From JBNRMR01 sp050942895 (GTDB lineage Bacteria > Bacillota > Clostridia > Christensenellales > UBA1750): DNA of 64,000 nt. Location of the stretch: NCBI GenBank assembly GCA_050942895.1, contig JBMNOE010000014.1:1-64000 (forward strand), given 5' to 3'. The number at the start of each line of letters is the position of its first letter. Positions within the stretch are counted from its first letter, which is position 1. Shown here piece by piece: positions 1 through 8,932 of the stretch. Below the pieces are notes generated by a model that saw only the letters and a list, made by a program, of their open reading frames with translations, was not told the origin of the DNA and ran no database searches. The translations under genes were made by a program, and so were the position numbers.

Positions 1-1
1 G

Positions 2-664
2 TACTACGACTCCGGCGATTGGCGCGGCACCTGGAACGGCGAGGGCGGCGGCGTGCTTTTGAACCAGTGCCCCCATCAGCTTGACCTGATGCAGTGGCTC
101 TTTGGAATGCCCAAGACGGTCAAGGCGTTCGTGAACGAGGGCAAATGGCATGATATCGAAGTGGAAGACGATGTGACCGCATATCTGGAATACCCCAACG
201 GCGCAACAGGCGTTTTCATCACCTCCACGGGCGACTTCCCCGGCACAAACAGACTGGAAGTCTCTTTCGATAAAGGCAAGGTTATCTGCGAAAAGGGCAA
301 GCTGACCCTTTTTGAGCTGGACGATTATGTCAGTAAGGTGACGAAGGAATCTCAGCAGGGTTTCACCAAGATCAAAGTCACTGAAAGCGAAGTCGAGACC
401 GATGGTGAAAACCTCCAGCATGTTGGCGTGCTGAGGGCGTTCGCTGCAAACATCCTTCGCGGCGAGCCTCTTGTTGCCCCAGGCCAGGAGGGAATTTTCG
501 GCCTGATGCTCTCCAACGCGATGCATCTTTCAAGCTGGGTGGACGCCCCTGTTTCAATTCCCATAGATGAGGATTTGTTCCTTGAGGAGCTGAACAAGCG
601 CAGGGCATCATCGAAGAAAAAGGAAGCCTCCTCTGTGACCTTTGACACCAGCGGAACCTACTAA
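2..664 (+). CDS. Gfo/Idh/MocA oxidoreductase, C-terminal part
   Basis: The gene is cut by the window start; about 220 C-terminal residues are visible in an open frame from base 2 to a TAA at 662. The motif GGGVLLNQCPHQLDLMQWLFG-like (a GGG turn, then H-x-x-D-x-x-x-W) is the conserved segment of the C-terminal dimerisation/substrate domain of NAD(P)-dependent Gfo/Idh/MocA sugar dehydrogenases. The N-terminal Rossmann fold lies outside the window. The family oxidises or reduces sugars, inositols or sugar acids; the substrate cannot be told. A hairpin terminator follows directly, so this is the last gene of its transcript. Confidence 0.88.
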   Translation, partial: YYDSGDWRGTWNGEGGGVLLNQCPHQLDLMQWLFGMPKTVKAFVNEGKWHDIEVEDDVTAYLEYPNGATGVFITSTGDFPGTNRLEVSFDKGKVICEKGKLTLFELDDYVSKVTKESQQGFTKIKVTESEVETDGENLQHVGVLRAFAANILRGEPLVAPGQEGIFGLMLSNAMHLSSWVDAPVSIPIDEDLFLEELNKRRASSKKKEASSVTFDTSGTY

Positions 665-676
665 ACCAAATAAATG

Positions 677-708
677 CCCCGGCGCGAGCCACCTCCGCCG
701 GGGTTTTA
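677..708 (+). terminator. Rho-independent terminator
   Basis: An 8-bp perfect stem (CCCCGGCG at 677-684 with CGCCGGGG at 696-703) is followed by TTTT. It lies 13 bases after the stop codon of the oxidoreductase and ends that transcript. Confidence 0.85.
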
Positions 709-773
709 TTGTGCAAAATCCGATATATAATATTTTATATAAGGAATCTGACATAAAAAAGAGGAGATACTCT

Positions 774-1799
774 ATGATTGCTGTTTTTGCGTCCATGAGC
801 CCTTCGAAAAATAAAGATGGAAAAGGCGCTATAGAAAGGGCATATGACGATGAAACCCGCAAAGAGCTAAGGGAAAAGCTTAAATTTGTTGACAATATAT
901 CCAGTATGGATGACATCTTCTCCCGCAAGGAGGAAATGTCAAACGTAAGCGTCATATTTTCAACCTGGGGGATGCCGGCGCTATCATCGCAGGAGATAGA
1001 CGAATATTTCCCGAGGTTGAAGGCAGTGTTCTATGCGGCGGGCTCGGTGCAAAGGTTCGCGCGTCCCTTTTTGGAAAAGGGAGTGAATGTGTTTTCCGCA
1101 GCGGACGCCAATGCCATCCCTGTGATCGAATACACTGTGGCGCAGATTATTCTGGCGGGGAAGGGCTTTTATCAGTCTGCCAGGATCTATGGCAGCCAGG
1201 GCGATCACGGCCGGGCAAAGGAGTATTTTTCGAACTTGCCGGGCAATTATGGCATAAGCGTGGGGATTATCGGTGCGGGGAAGATAGGCGGCGGGGTGCT
1301 TGAAAAGCTCATGGATTATGACATTAAAACAAAAGTATACGACCCTTACTTGCCGCCGGAAAAGGCAAAAGCCCTTGGCGCACAGCAATGCTCATTGGAG
1401 GAATTGTTTGAAAGCTGTTTCATCGTGTCCAACCATATGGCGAACAATGAGCACACCCAAAGGATGCTTAGATATGAGCATTTTTCGCGGATGGATGACT
1501 ATGGCGTTTTCATCAACACAGGCAGGGGCGCTCAGGTATGCGAGGAGGGCCTTGCCCGGGCGATGAGCGAAAAGCCCGGCAGAACCGCTTTGCTGGATGT
1601 GACCTTTCCCGAGCCTGTGCAGGCGGAAAGCCCGTTTTTTCAGCTTGAGAACGTGATTTTGACGCCCCATATCGCCGGCAGCGCGGGAAACGAGGTGGCC
1701 AGGATGGGCCGCTTCATGGCAAGAGAATGCGAGGCGTTTTTGGAGGGCAAGCCTTTAAAATACGAGGTGACTCTTAAGATGCTTGAAACCATGGCCTGA
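774..1799 (+). CDS. D-isomer-specific 2-hydroxyacid dehydrogenase
   Basis: NAD-dependent dehydrogenase of the D-2-hydroxyacid family (341 residues), cytoplasmic. The nucleotide-binding GxGxxG appears as GAGKIG near residue 165. The family's catalytic triad is recognisable: Arg in NTGRGAQV (about residue 250), Glu in DVTFPEP (about 279) and His in LTPHIAGS (about 297). A longer frame opens at 642, but the ATG at 774 is preceded by GAGGAG with normal spacing, and the upstream extension would run through the previous gene's terminator. Its upstream neighbour is a sugar-type oxidoreductase, so a sugar-acid or keto-acid substrate is plausible, but this is not proven. Confidence 0.88.
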   Translation: MIAVFASMSPSKNKDGKGAIERAYDDETRKELREKLKFVDNISSMDDIFSRKEEMSNVSVIFSTWGMPALSSQEIDEYFPRLKAVFYAAGSVQRFARPFLEKGVNVFSAADANAIPVIEYTVAQIILAGKGFYQSARIYGSQGDHGRAKEYFSNLPGNYGISVGIIGAGKIGGGVLEKLMDYDIKTKVYDPYLPPEKAKALGAQQCSLEELFESCFIVSNHMANNEHTQRMLRYEHFSRMDDYGVFINTGRGAQVCEEGLARAMSEKPGRTALLDVTFPEPVQAESPFFQLENVILTPHIAGSAGNEVARMGRFMARECEAFLEGKPLKYEVTLKMLETMA

Positions 1800-1845
1800 C
1801 AGCCCTTTGCAGCCACTAAGATTTATGCAGGCTGGTGATGATAAT

Positions 1846-1882
1846 AAAAAACGCCGCAGATTTTGGGTCTGCGGCGTTTTCC
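1846..1882. terminator. Bidirectional terminator between convergent genes
   Basis: A 10-bp perfect stem (ACGCCGCAGA at 1851-1860 with TCTGCGGCGT at 1868-1877) is flanked by A-run and T-run. It lies between the dehydrogenase (plus) and the peptidase (minus) and can serve both. Confidence 0.85.
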
Positions 1883-1894
1883 GGCAAAAAGCGA

Positions 1895-2599
1895 TCACCA
1901 GTTAAAAACATTTGCTTTTGAGTTCGTGTCCCTTCCAAAAGCGCCGTCAGCCTTAAGGTCATTTTCTTTCTGCCAACTTTTGACGGCAGCGGCAGTTTTG
2001 GGGCCATATTCGCCGTCGGGCGTGATGTCCTTATAGCCCTGATCCCTTAGCCAGCGCTGAATTATCTCCACGCCTGCGCTCTGGCTGCCCCGCTTAAAAA
2101 CGCAGGGAATGCCGCCAAAGCCGGGAAGCCTGCCGCCGGAGGAATAGGACCCCTTCCAACCCCATCTCGCCCGGCTGGAACGGGTGTCGATGTGTATGTG
2201 GGTCTGCCTTTCAAGCTGACCGGCTCTGTAGTAAAGGCCGATTCCTCCAACCTCCTTCAGGGTTTCGGCGAATTGGGCCAGATTAACTGCAGAAACGCCC
2301 GGGATTTCAAAGTCAACGGCCTTTCCAAGCCGATGCTGGGAATTGCTTGCGCCGCTGCCTGCGGCTATTCGGAAGCCCGCGCTGGACACGGGGGCGTACC
2401 GAGTGGTTGAAACGCCGTTATAGCGGTTTCTTAGGCGCGGCTTTTCGCCGAATTTGTCCAGAAATTTTTCTAAAATAAGAGCAAGGGCTGTGTCCAGCAA
2501 AATTTCGCTCAGGGACGAATCCGCCCAAAAATCTCCCACGGTGAAATTGGGGGAAACTTTGCGGTGCAAATCCGCCTTGGTATATCTGTTTACGGCCAT
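1895..2599 (-). CDS. M15-type peptidoglycan peptidase with peptidoglycan-binding domain
   Basis: A 234-residue protein with two parts. Residues about 45-145 resemble the zinc D-Ala-D-Ala carboxypeptidase / endolysin M15 family: SQHRLGKAVDFEIP supplies the H and D ligands of the usual SxHxxGxAxD motif and HIHID the later histidine. Residues about 160-230 form a PG_binding_1 repeat (GVEIIQRWLRDQGY, TPDGEYGPKTAAAVKSWQ). There is no signal peptide, which is typical of phage-type endolysins or of spore or cell-wall enzymes exported by other routes. No phage genes are adjacent. The ATG is preceded by an AGGGAG ribosome site. Confidence 0.82.
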   Translation of the reverse strand: MAVNRYTKADLHRKVSPNFTVGDFWADSSLSEILLDTALALILEKFLDKFGEKPRLRNRYNGVSTTRYAPVSSAGFRIAAGSGASNSQHRLGKAVDFEIPGVSAVNLAQFAETLKEVGGIGLYYRAGQLERQTHIHIDTRSSRARWGWKGSYSSGGRLPGFGGIPCVFKRGSQSAGVEIIQRWLRDQGYKDITPDGEYGPKTAAAVKSWQKENDLKADGAFGRDTNSKANVFNW

Positions 2600-2903
2600 G
2601 TTTTATGCTCCCTACGAGGCCGACCGTTTGTCCGCATTTTTATTGTCATATTTAGCCTTGCCGGCGGGGGCGTAGGAGGCCGGCTTTAAGGCATTGCGCT
2701 CCAAACGAGCCGCCGGAATCATTTTACGCCCCTCAATTAATATATTTAAAAAGGCAAATAAGTGTGAAGGAGTCTTGCGTGGCAATAAAAACAGATGCGG
2801 TGAGTGACAAAATGTGTTATTATATCTATAGCATTAGCGTTATTATTTATAATCATACTCAGGCGCAGGGCCTCTGATGTATTTTTACAAAGGACAGATA
2901 GCA
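2600..2903. other. Intergenic region, no gene seen
   Basis: About 300 bases between divergent genes. The left half is GC-rich (around 2650-2720) and the right half AT-rich. It must hold the promoters of the peptidase and of the CAP-domain gene, but I see no convincing -35/-10 pair and no RNA fold that I recognise. Confidence 0.5.
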
Positions 2904-4568
2904 ATGGATAAAGAGTTTCTGATGAAATTTAAGCGAAAAAGGAACGCACCTTTGGCGGTGGAAAAGTTGGCCATCCAGAACTTTGACCTTATCGAAGGCA
3001 GGGCGCTGTTGCTTTGCGACGAATTTCAGATAAGCGACAGGGCAGCAGCCGTATCAGCGGCGCAGCTGGCCTTTCATGAGGCTGCGGACAGCCACGAAAA
3101 AGGCGATTTTTTGCTGTACGCGTCAGGGCATATCACCCAAACGCTGAAGGAGCTTGCACAGAGGCTGGACGACGGAAATTTCTCAAAAGTATTGCTGCGC
3201 TCAAATCAGGAAATGGCGGCGGAGATAAGGGATTTAGGCTCGGCGCTGGGTAAGTTCAATCTGGGATATATAGACGCCGCCCTCACCTGCCCCAGTTCCG
3301 GCGCCGATATGGAGCTTTGCATAGCCGTGATAGCAAGCATGCTGGCTGACACCGCCCTTTTCAACGACTTCCTATACAAGCGCAATGACTTCCTAAAGAG
3401 GCTTTCCAAGGCGGCCAGCGCAAGCGAAAGATTTCTGAAAAAGCACAGGAGCTATATACTGGCGGTGCTGTTCATGCGCGCGGGGGACTTCCCCGCCATG
3501 CAGGAGCATATGGATATGGCGGCGCTTGAAAAGGGCTTTTTGATAGTCAGCAATTATGAGAGCTTTTCAATCGCTCTGGGAAGGGACGGCCGGTTTTTGA
3601 TTGTTGCCAACATGAACTGCTACATTGCAGACACCGTGGCTGATGTCATCGCAAAGCGGCCTGTGCCTCAGCGGACATTCTTCCCCAGGACTGCATATCT
3701 GGTAGCTGGCGGGGTTCTCGTTCTGCTGGCGGTGGCTACATTGACGGTGTTGGCGGTGAATAAAGGAAAAACTGCCGTACCTGCAGGGCCTGCGGAAGGC
3801 AGCCCAACGATAAGCACAAGCGCGCCTGCGCCCACACTCACGCCGACTGCAAGCCCCGCACCTACTGCAAGCCCCGCGCCGACTGCAAGCCCCGCGCCGA
3901 CTGCAAGTCCTACGCCGACTGCAAGTCCCGCGCCGACTGCAAGTCCCGCGCCGACTGCAAGCCCCGCGCCGACTGCAAGTCCAACGCCGACTGCAAGTCC
4001 CGCGCCGACTGCAAGTCCAACGCCGACTGCAAGCCCCGCGCCGACTGCAAGCCCTACGCCGACTGCAAGTCCTACGCCGACTGCAAGCCCTACGCCTTCT
4101 CCGAGCCAGTCTCCTCAGGCCTCGGCGACGCCCAGAAGCACCTCCTCCAGCGGCGCTAAGTCCTTCTATGTGCAGACCAGCAGCGGTGAGCTTACCATTT
4201 CTGCTACCGTCAGAAGTAGCGACGCCCAAAGGATGTTTGAGCTGGTCAACGGCGAAAGAGAAAACGCAGGAGTTGCGGGCCTTAGCTATGACAGCGAAAT
4301 GGATCAGGCGGCGCAGCAGCGGGCGGTTGAGATAAGCGTGGAATTTTCCCACACGCGCCCCAACGGTCTTGCATGGTATTTCGTCAGCGACAAGGCAAAT
4401 GCGGAGAACATTGCCTTTGGGCATAGCAGCGCATCCTCGGCAGTCAGGGCGCTGATGGGCTCGCAGGATCACAAGGCGAACATTTTAAATGGCGAGTACA
4501 CCAGGATGGCTGTTGCCTGCATTGAAATCGACGGGGAAAAACACTGGGTGCAGTTGTTTGGAAAATAA
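2904..4568 (+). CDS. Membrane protein with proline-rich stalk and CAP (SCP/PR1) domain
   Basis: A 554-residue single-pass protein. Residues 1-260 have no signal peptide and form an unrecognised, mostly helical, presumably cytoplasmic domain. A transmembrane segment follows at about 262-286 (YLVAGGVLVLLAVATLTVL). A low-complexity extracellular stalk of 14 P-A/T-PTAS hexapeptides spans about 312-396. A CAP/SCP domain runs from about 439 to the end (RMFELVNGERENAG, HTRPNG, AENIAFG, ILNGEYTRMAVACIE). CAP domains occur in many secreted bacterial proteins such as YkwD; their activity is unclear. The ATG at 2904 has AAAGGA upstream; a further in-frame ATG at 2877 lacks a ribosome site. The topology suggests coupling of an inside domain to the wall. 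Confidence 0.8.
   Translation: MDKEFLMKFKRKRNAPLAVEKLAIQNFDLIEGRALLLCDEFQISDRAAAVSAAQLAFHEAADSHEKGDFLLYASGHITQTLKELAQRLDDGNFSKVLLRSNQEMAAEIRDLGSALGKFNLGYIDAALTCPSSGADMELCIAVIASMLADTALFNDFLYKRNDFLKRLSKAASASERFLKKHRSYILAVLFMRAGDFPAMQEHMDMAALEKGFLIVSNYESFSIALGRDGRFLIVANMNCYIADTVADVIAKRPVPQRTFFPRTAYLVAGGVLVLLAVATLTVLAVNKGKTAVPAGPAEGSPTISTSAPAPTLTPTASPAPTASPAPTASPAPTASPTPTASPAPTASPAPTASPAPTASPTPTASPAPTASPTPTASPAPTASPTPTASPTPTASPTPSPSQSPQASATPRSTSSSGAKSFYVQTSSGELTISATVRSSDAQRMFELVNGERENAGVAGLSYDSEMDQAAQQRAVEISVEFSHTRPNGLAWYFVSDKANAENIAFGHSSASSAVRALMGSQDHKANILNGEYTRMAVACIEIDGEKHWVQLFGK
3841..4092 (+). repeat. 18-bp tandem repeats encoding P-A/T-PTAS
   Basis: About 14 near-identical 18-bp units (core CCGACTGCAAG) encode the hexapeptides PAPTAS or PTPTAS. 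Most differences are silent third-base changes (AGC/AGT) or a single G/A change switching Ala and Thr. Such arrays are prone to unit gain and loss, so stalk length may vary between strains. Confidence 0.92.
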
Positions 4569-4589
4569 CATGTTGTGAAAATGTGAAAG

Positions 4590-4622
4590 AGCGGAAGGCG
4601 TTGAAGCCGGCCGCTTTTTTAT
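4590..4622 (+). terminator. Terminator of the CAP-domain gene
   Basis: A stem AGCGG-GGC / GCC-CCGCT with a 2x2 internal mismatch is followed by TTTTTT, 21 bases after the stop codon. Confidence 0.75.
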
Positions 4623-4786
4623 TATGCATATTTTATTGTAAGCGCAAAAATTGACATAAATTGCGGCATGAGCCTGAACATGAGCCGGCGCTAAGCTGGG
4701 CAATATAAAAAGGCGTTTGCCTGTGAGGATTTATGAGGGCAAGAAGTTAAGTTAGTGTAAGCAATTTTATTTCATCAAAAAAGGGC

Positions 4787-4815
4787 TTGCAAAAAACGAC
4801 AATGGAGTCTATAAT
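4787..4815 (+). promoter_or_regulatory. Sigma-A-type promoter of the SDR gene
   Basis: TTGCAA (4787-4792), a 17-base spacer and a perfect TATAAT (4810-4815) lie 45 bases upstream of the SDR start codon. Confidence 0.75.
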
Positions 4816-4859
4816 CAACTTTGATAAAAAATCTACAAAGTACTAGGAGAGGTAATGCA

Positions 4860-5600
4860 ATGCGTCTAAAAGGAAAAGTCTCAATAGTAACCGGCTCGAC
4901 TTCAGGAATGGGCAGAGCCACGGCCGTCAGGTTCGCAAGGGAAGGCTCAAAGGTCGTTGTCACCGGCCGCAATGAGGAAAGAGCCAAGGAAGTTGTTGCC
5001 CAGATAAAGGCGGAGGGCAACGAAGCCATATATATCGTGGCAGACATGGCCAAGACTGAAGATATCAAAAAAATCTTCGATGTGACCATGGAAACCTATG
5101 GCACTGTCGATGTTTTATTCAATAATGCGGGCATTTTAAGCACGACCCCCATACAGGATCTCACTTTGGAGGAATGGAACAATGTGATGATGGTCAACGT
5201 GACCGCTCCCTTATATCTTGCCCAGCTGGTTGCGCCCGTCATGAAGGCGAAGGGCAAGGGCGTCATCATAAACAACGGCTCCGTAGCCGGCGCTCACGCT
5301 CACCACGGCCCGGCAGCCTATGTCACATCCAAGCATGCAGTTTCCGGCCTGACCAAGTCCATGGCCTGGGAGCTTGGCCCGGAAATTCGCACGAACGCCA
5401 TTTTGCCCGGCGCAATAATGACCGCAATGGTGGACAGCGTCGGCGGCATGGCCGCAGTGCAGCATCTGCTGGATGGCTCGCCTCTTAAGAAGGTCGGCCA
5501 GCCGGATGAAATTGCAACAGTCGCGCTGTTCCTGGCCACGGACGATTCCTCATTCATGACAGGGCAGCTCGTCCGCGTCGACGGAGGCATTGATATCTAA
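4860..5600 (+). CDS. Short-chain dehydrogenase/reductase (SDR)
   Basis: A 246-residue classical SDR, cytoplasmic, NAD(P)-dependent. The cofactor motif TGSTSGMG lies near residue 12, NNAG near 87, catalytic Ser141 (in NNGSVAG), and Tyr154/Lys158 in YVTSK. The C-terminal FMTGQLVRVDGG is the usual SDR end. The ATG at 4860 has AGGAGAGG seven bases upstream; the longer frame from 4821 overlaps the -10 region and is unlikely. It is monocistronic, with its own promoter and a strong terminator. The substrate is unknown; FabG-like or sugar/alcohol dehydrogenase roles are both possible. Confidence 0.88.
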   Translation: MRLKGKVSIVTGSTSGMGRATAVRFAREGSKVVVTGRNEERAKEVVAQIKAEGNEAIYIVADMAKTEDIKKIFDVTMETYGTVDVLFNNAGILSTTPIQDLTLEEWNNVMMVNVTAPLYLAQLVAPVMKAKGKGVIINNGSVAGAHAHHGPAAYVTSKHAVSGLTKSMAWELGPEIRTNAILPGAIMTAMVDSVGGMAAVQHLLDGSPLKKVGQPDEIATVALFLATDDSSFMTGQLVRVDGGIDI

Positions 5601-5667
5601 GGACTGCTTCAGGGCAAAACATCGGATATTTTTCAAAATGAAAGCCCGCAATCACACAATACAGGCA

Positions 5668-5707
5668 TTACCCCGCTTTGCGTTTAGTCAGGCGGGGTAA
5701 AGTTTTT
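5668..5707 (+). terminator. Terminator of the SDR gene
   Basis: A 9-bp stem (TTACCCCGC at 5668-5676 with GCGGGGTAA at 5692-5700) is followed by a T-run. Confidence 0.85.
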
Positions 5708-5804
5708 GCCCTGTTTTTATCCCTTTGGCTTAAATATCTTCGCAAACATGGCTTTTTGTGTTATCATATAATCGACAAATAAGGAAAAGGAAGGGCGCGT
5801 GGAC

Positions 5805-6197
5805 ATGGCTGACTTTTCAAGAACAGACCGGCTATCGCCGCAGGTGCGGTCGCAGGTGTATGATATAATTAAGGATCTTAAGGATCCCAGAATTCCGGAG
5901 GTTTTCACTGTTACCTACGCGAATGTGACCAACGATCTGCGCTACGCCAAGATAGGCATCAGCGCCATGCTGGATGAAAAGGCCCAGAGCGAGATGATGA
6001 AGGCTCTCAAAGGCGCTGCCGGGTTCGTCCGAAGGGAGCTGGGCGCAAGGATTGATCTGCGCTACACGCCGGAGATAAGCTTTGAGCTGGACAATTCAAT
6101 CGAAAGAAGCGTGCGGATACAGAGCACTTTGAATACGATTACAAGAGAGCTTGAAGAAGCGGACGCCAGGGATAGGGACTTAGAAGATGACGAATAG
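5805..6197 (+). CDS. rbfA: Ribosome-binding factor A
   Basis: A 130-residue RbfA. It binds the 30S subunit during 16S rRNA 5-prime end maturation. Recognisable features are the N-terminal RTDRLSPQVRSQVYDII, VTYANVTNDLRYAKIGIS and the KH-type segment ending FELDNSIERSVRIQSTL. A GTG at 5799 is in frame, but the AGGAAGGG site fits the ATG at 5805 better. It is the first gene of the rbfA-nrnA-truB-ribF run, a conserved order in Bacillota (usually after infB). Here no nusA or infB precedes it. Its 3-prime end overlaps nrnA by 11 bases, implying translational coupling. Confidence 0.93.
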   Translation: MADFSRTDRLSPQVRSQVYDIIKDLKDPRIPEVFTVTYANVTNDLRYAKIGISAMLDEKAQSEMMKALKGAAGFVRRELGARIDLRYTPEISFELDNSIERSVRIQSTLNTITRELEEADARDRDLEDDE

Positions 6198-7155
6198 TTT
6201 GCTGAAGATAAGCAGGGCGCTTAAGTCGGCGGCGAAAATTGCCCTGTTTACCCATCTTTCTCCGGACGGCGACGCCCTTGGAAGCGCTTTGGCGCTGAAG
6301 ATCGCGCTGGATAATATGGGCAAGGAATGCAGCCTCTTCTGTGAGGATCCCGCGCCGGAAAAATACAGCTTCATGCCCCTTGCGGAAAAGATCATCACGG
6401 CGCCGGGGAAGGCGGCGGACTTTGACATGGCCGTTTCAGTTGACGCAGCGGATGAATTTCGCCTGGGCACACAGAAGGATTTCTTTATGTCCTTTGAAAA
6501 CAGCGCATGTCTTGACCACCACGGCACAAACACCGGTTTTGCGAAGCTGAATTATATCGACTCCACAAAGGCTTCCTCTGCGGAGCTTGTTTTAAGGCTT
6601 TTAGATCAGCTAAAGGTGTCTTTGACGGACGACATACGCCTTTGCCTGTTCATAGGCGTTTCCACCGACACTTTCCATTTCAGCTTCAACAACACCACCA
6701 GCGAAACCCTGGCGGCAGCGGCGCGGATGGTCTACCCCGGCATGGACATGGACAGTCTGACCGGGCGGGTTTACCGCTTCAGGCCTCTTAAAAAAACGAA
6801 GCTGATGGGACAGGTGCTTTCCAGCATAAAGGAATACTGCGGGGGAAAAATAATCACAATGACCAGCACAGATGAGCAGCGCAGGGAGTGCGGCGCCCTA
6901 GACGAGGACTATGAGGGCATTATCAACTATGGGATCGAGTCGACGGGCGTTAAGATCGCCATACTTGCCCGCGCTATCGACAGCGGCAATATCAAGATGT
7001 CCTTTCGCAGCAAGGGCGAGCTGGATGTGGGCGAGCTGGCGGCCATGTTCGGCGGCGGCGGCCATAAGAACGCTTCGGGCTGCACTGTCGCAGGCGCTGA
7101 TATCGACGAGATAGCCCAAACTGTGGCAGAAAAAGCAAAAGGACTGCTGAAATAG
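6187..7155 (+). CDS. nrnA: DHH/DHHA1 nanoRNase / pAp phosphatase
   Basis: A 322-residue DHH-family phosphoesterase. The family degrades 2- to 5-nt RNA and dephosphorylates 3-prime-phosphoadenosine 5-prime-phosphate. The N-terminal metal site is HLSPDGDALGSA (residues about 20-30), the DHH signature is LDHHGTN (about 107-112), and the C-terminal DHHA1 domain has GGGGHKNASGC (about 288). It overlaps rbfA by 11 bases and ends 3 bases before truB. Start and length match the family. Confidence 0.92.
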   Translation: MTNSLLKISRALKSAAKIALFTHLSPDGDALGSALALKIALDNMGKECSLFCEDPAPEKYSFMPLAEKIITAPGKAADFDMAVSVDAADEFRLGTQKDFFMSFENSACLDHHGTNTGFAKLNYIDSTKASSAELVLRLLDQLKVSLTDDIRLCLFIGVSTDTFHFSFNNTTSETLAAAARMVYPGMDMDSLTGRVYRFRPLKKTKLMGQVLSSIKEYCGGKIITMTSTDEQRRECGALDEDYEGIINYGIESTGVKIAILARAIDSGNIKMSFRSKGELDVGELAAMFGGGGHKNASGCTVAGADIDEIAQTVAEKAKGLLK

Positions 7156-7158
7156 ACG

Positions 7159-8049
7159 ATGAACGGATTTATTAATATATTGAAGCCTCCGGGGATGACC
7201 AGCAGCTATGCCGTAGTCGGTGTGCGCAGGCTTTTGCCGAATGGCGTAAAGGTTGGCCACATGGGCACCCTGGACCCGGCGGCTGCGGGCGTTTTGCCCA
7301 TAGGCGTCGGTTTTGCCGCCAGGCTTTTTGACTATGTGATAGAAAAAGAAAAAGAATATATCTGCGAGGTTACATTCGGCATTGAAACCGACACTCAAGA
7401 TGCTCAGGGAAAGATAATATCGCAAAGCACCGGGGATGTGAGCGAAAGCGATCTGCTGGAGGTAATTCCCAGGTTTGTTGGTGACATAATGCAGACTCCT
7501 CCTGCCTATTCCGCCGTTTTGAAGAACGGCAAAAAGCTTTACAGCATAGCCAGAAGCGGGGGAGACACCACTGTTCCTCAAAGGCCTGCAAGGGTTGAGT
7601 CAATAGAGGTTTTGGATAAGCCCGGCGAGAATAAATTCATGCTGAAGGTGGTCTGCGGAAGGGGCACATATATCCGCACCATCTGCCGCGATATTGGCGC
7701 GGCGCTGGGCTGCGGGGCTCATTGTTCGTTCCTGCTGCGCTCACGGGCCGGTCGGTTTTCGCTGGATGAGAGCCTGCGGCTGGACGAGCTGACGCGGGAG
7801 AACATCGCTGAAAGGCTGCTTCCGGCGGACTTTCCCATCGGCCACATGCCAAGGCTTGTCGCGCCGAAGGAGTTGCAGCCAAGAGTACGCAACGGCATGG
7901 CCCTTCCCCTTGGAAACTATGAAAACGGCAGAAGCCTTGCAGAGGGCGAAAATGCCAGGGTATATATTGAAAACGAGTTCGTGGGAATCGGCAGGGCCGA
8001 AGGGGAGATGCTCCGCTTCAGCGCGCTGAAGCCTGCGGGCGAAATCTGA
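7159..8049 (+). CDS. truB: tRNA pseudouridine(55) synthase
   Basis: A 296-residue TruB, forming pseudouridine 55 in the T-loop of tRNAs. The catalytic motif GHMGTLDPAAAGVLPIG is intact, with the nucleophilic Asp at about residue 39. Later family motifs are YICEVTFGIETDTQDAQG, PPAYSAVLKNGKKLY and CGRGTYIRTICRDIG. A C-terminal PUA-like extension is present (about residues 225-290). It starts 3 bases after nrnA. Confidence 0.95.
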   Translation: MNGFINILKPPGMTSSYAVVGVRRLLPNGVKVGHMGTLDPAAAGVLPIGVGFAARLFDYVIEKEKEYICEVTFGIETDTQDAQGKIISQSTGDVSESDLLEVIPRFVGDIMQTPPAYSAVLKNGKKLYSIARSGGDTTVPQRPARVESIEVLDKPGENKFMLKVVCGRGTYIRTICRDIGAALGCGAHCSFLLRSRAGRFSLDESLRLDELTRENIAERLLPADFPIGHMPRLVAPKELQPRVRNGMALPLGNYENGRSLAEGENARVYIENEFVGIGRAEGEMLRFSALKPAGEI

Positions 8050-8062
8050 CGAGGTTTTTAAA

Positions 8063-8932
8063 ATGCGGGCAAAAGCAAAAAAAGCCGTGGCATTAGGTTT
8101 TTTTGACGGCGTTCACATAGGCCATCAGGCGCTTTTGAGAAATCTGCTCCTACAGAAGGAGGAGATCAAATGCGCATACACGTTTTTGAACCATCCGCAG
8201 AGTTTTTTTGATTCAGGCAGGGATCAGGAGCTGTTGTGCAGCGCCCGCGAGAGGGAGCGGCTTTTAAAGGAATGCGGCGTTCACGAGGTCATAATGGCAC
8301 CATTCGACGACGAAATGGCGAAAATGCCGGCGGAGGATTTTGCGCTGTTTGTGCTGGAGGGCTTGGATGCAGGCTCCATTGTGGTGGGAAACAATTACCG
8401 CTTCGGCAAGGGCGCAAGGGGAACCCCCCAAATGTTGGCGGATTTTGCCCGAATGCGCGGCGCGAGGCTGATAGAAGCTGAGACGGTTTTATACGAAGGT
8501 GAGCCGGTTTCGTCCACGCGCATCAGAAATGCGCTGAAAAAGGGCGATATCATTCTGGCAAACGCCATGCTGGGGCGCAGCTACTCGGTGGAGGGCATTG
8601 TGGGCGAAGGAAGAAAAATTGGCCGGACGCTGAACATTCCCACCGCAAATATCCCCGTGCCTGAAAACAGGGCGCTGCCCATGGACGGCGTTTATAAGGG
8701 CATCGTGGAGCTTGAAGGAGCGTCTTGGAAGGCCGTGGTAAACATTGGGAAAAACCCCACAGTTGGGGGCGAAAGCCGGCTGATAGAAAGCCATCTGCTG
8801 GGCTTTGCGGGCGATATATACGGCAAAGAGATAAAGGTGAGCTTCCAAAGACGGATTCGCGGGGAGATAATGTTTTCATCAAAGGAGGAGCTTAAAGATC
8901 AGATACTGAAGGATATCAATTCTGCTTTATAA
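8063..8932 (+). CDS. ribF: Bifunctional riboflavin kinase / FAD synthetase
   Basis: A 289-residue RibF converting riboflavin to FMN and then FAD. The N-terminal nucleotidyltransferase half carries GFFDGVHIGHQALL (residues about 11-24) and SSTRIRNALKKGD. The C-terminal flavokinase half carries GRKIGRTLNIPTANIP (about 187-202) and VNIGKNPTVGG. The ATG at 8063 follows GAGG. It is the last gene of the rbfA run. The 237 bases after it contain no clear terminator or promoter. Confidence 0.94.
   Translation: MRAKAKKAVALGFFDGVHIGHQALLRNLLLQKEEIKCAYTFLNHPQSFFDSGRDQELLCSARERERLLKECGVHEVIMAPFDDEMAKMPAEDFALFVLEGLDAGSIVVGNNYRFGKGARGTPQMLADFARMRGARLIEAETVLYEGEPVSSTRIRNALKKGDIILANAMLGRSYSVEGIVGEGRKIGRTLNIPTANIPVPENRALPMDGVYKGIVELEGASWKAVVNIGKNPTVGGESRLIESHLLGFAGDIYGKEIKVSFQRRIRGEIMFSSKEELKDQILKDINSAL

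Noticed and set aside
3841..4092. CRISPR-like regular repeats
   Set aside because: Units are 18 bp without unique spacers and lie in frame within a coding region; they encode a stalk.
3567..4472. Antisense frame rich in Arg/Cys/Ser repeats opposite the PTAS array
   Set aside because: It is only the reverse complement of the 18-bp repeat array.
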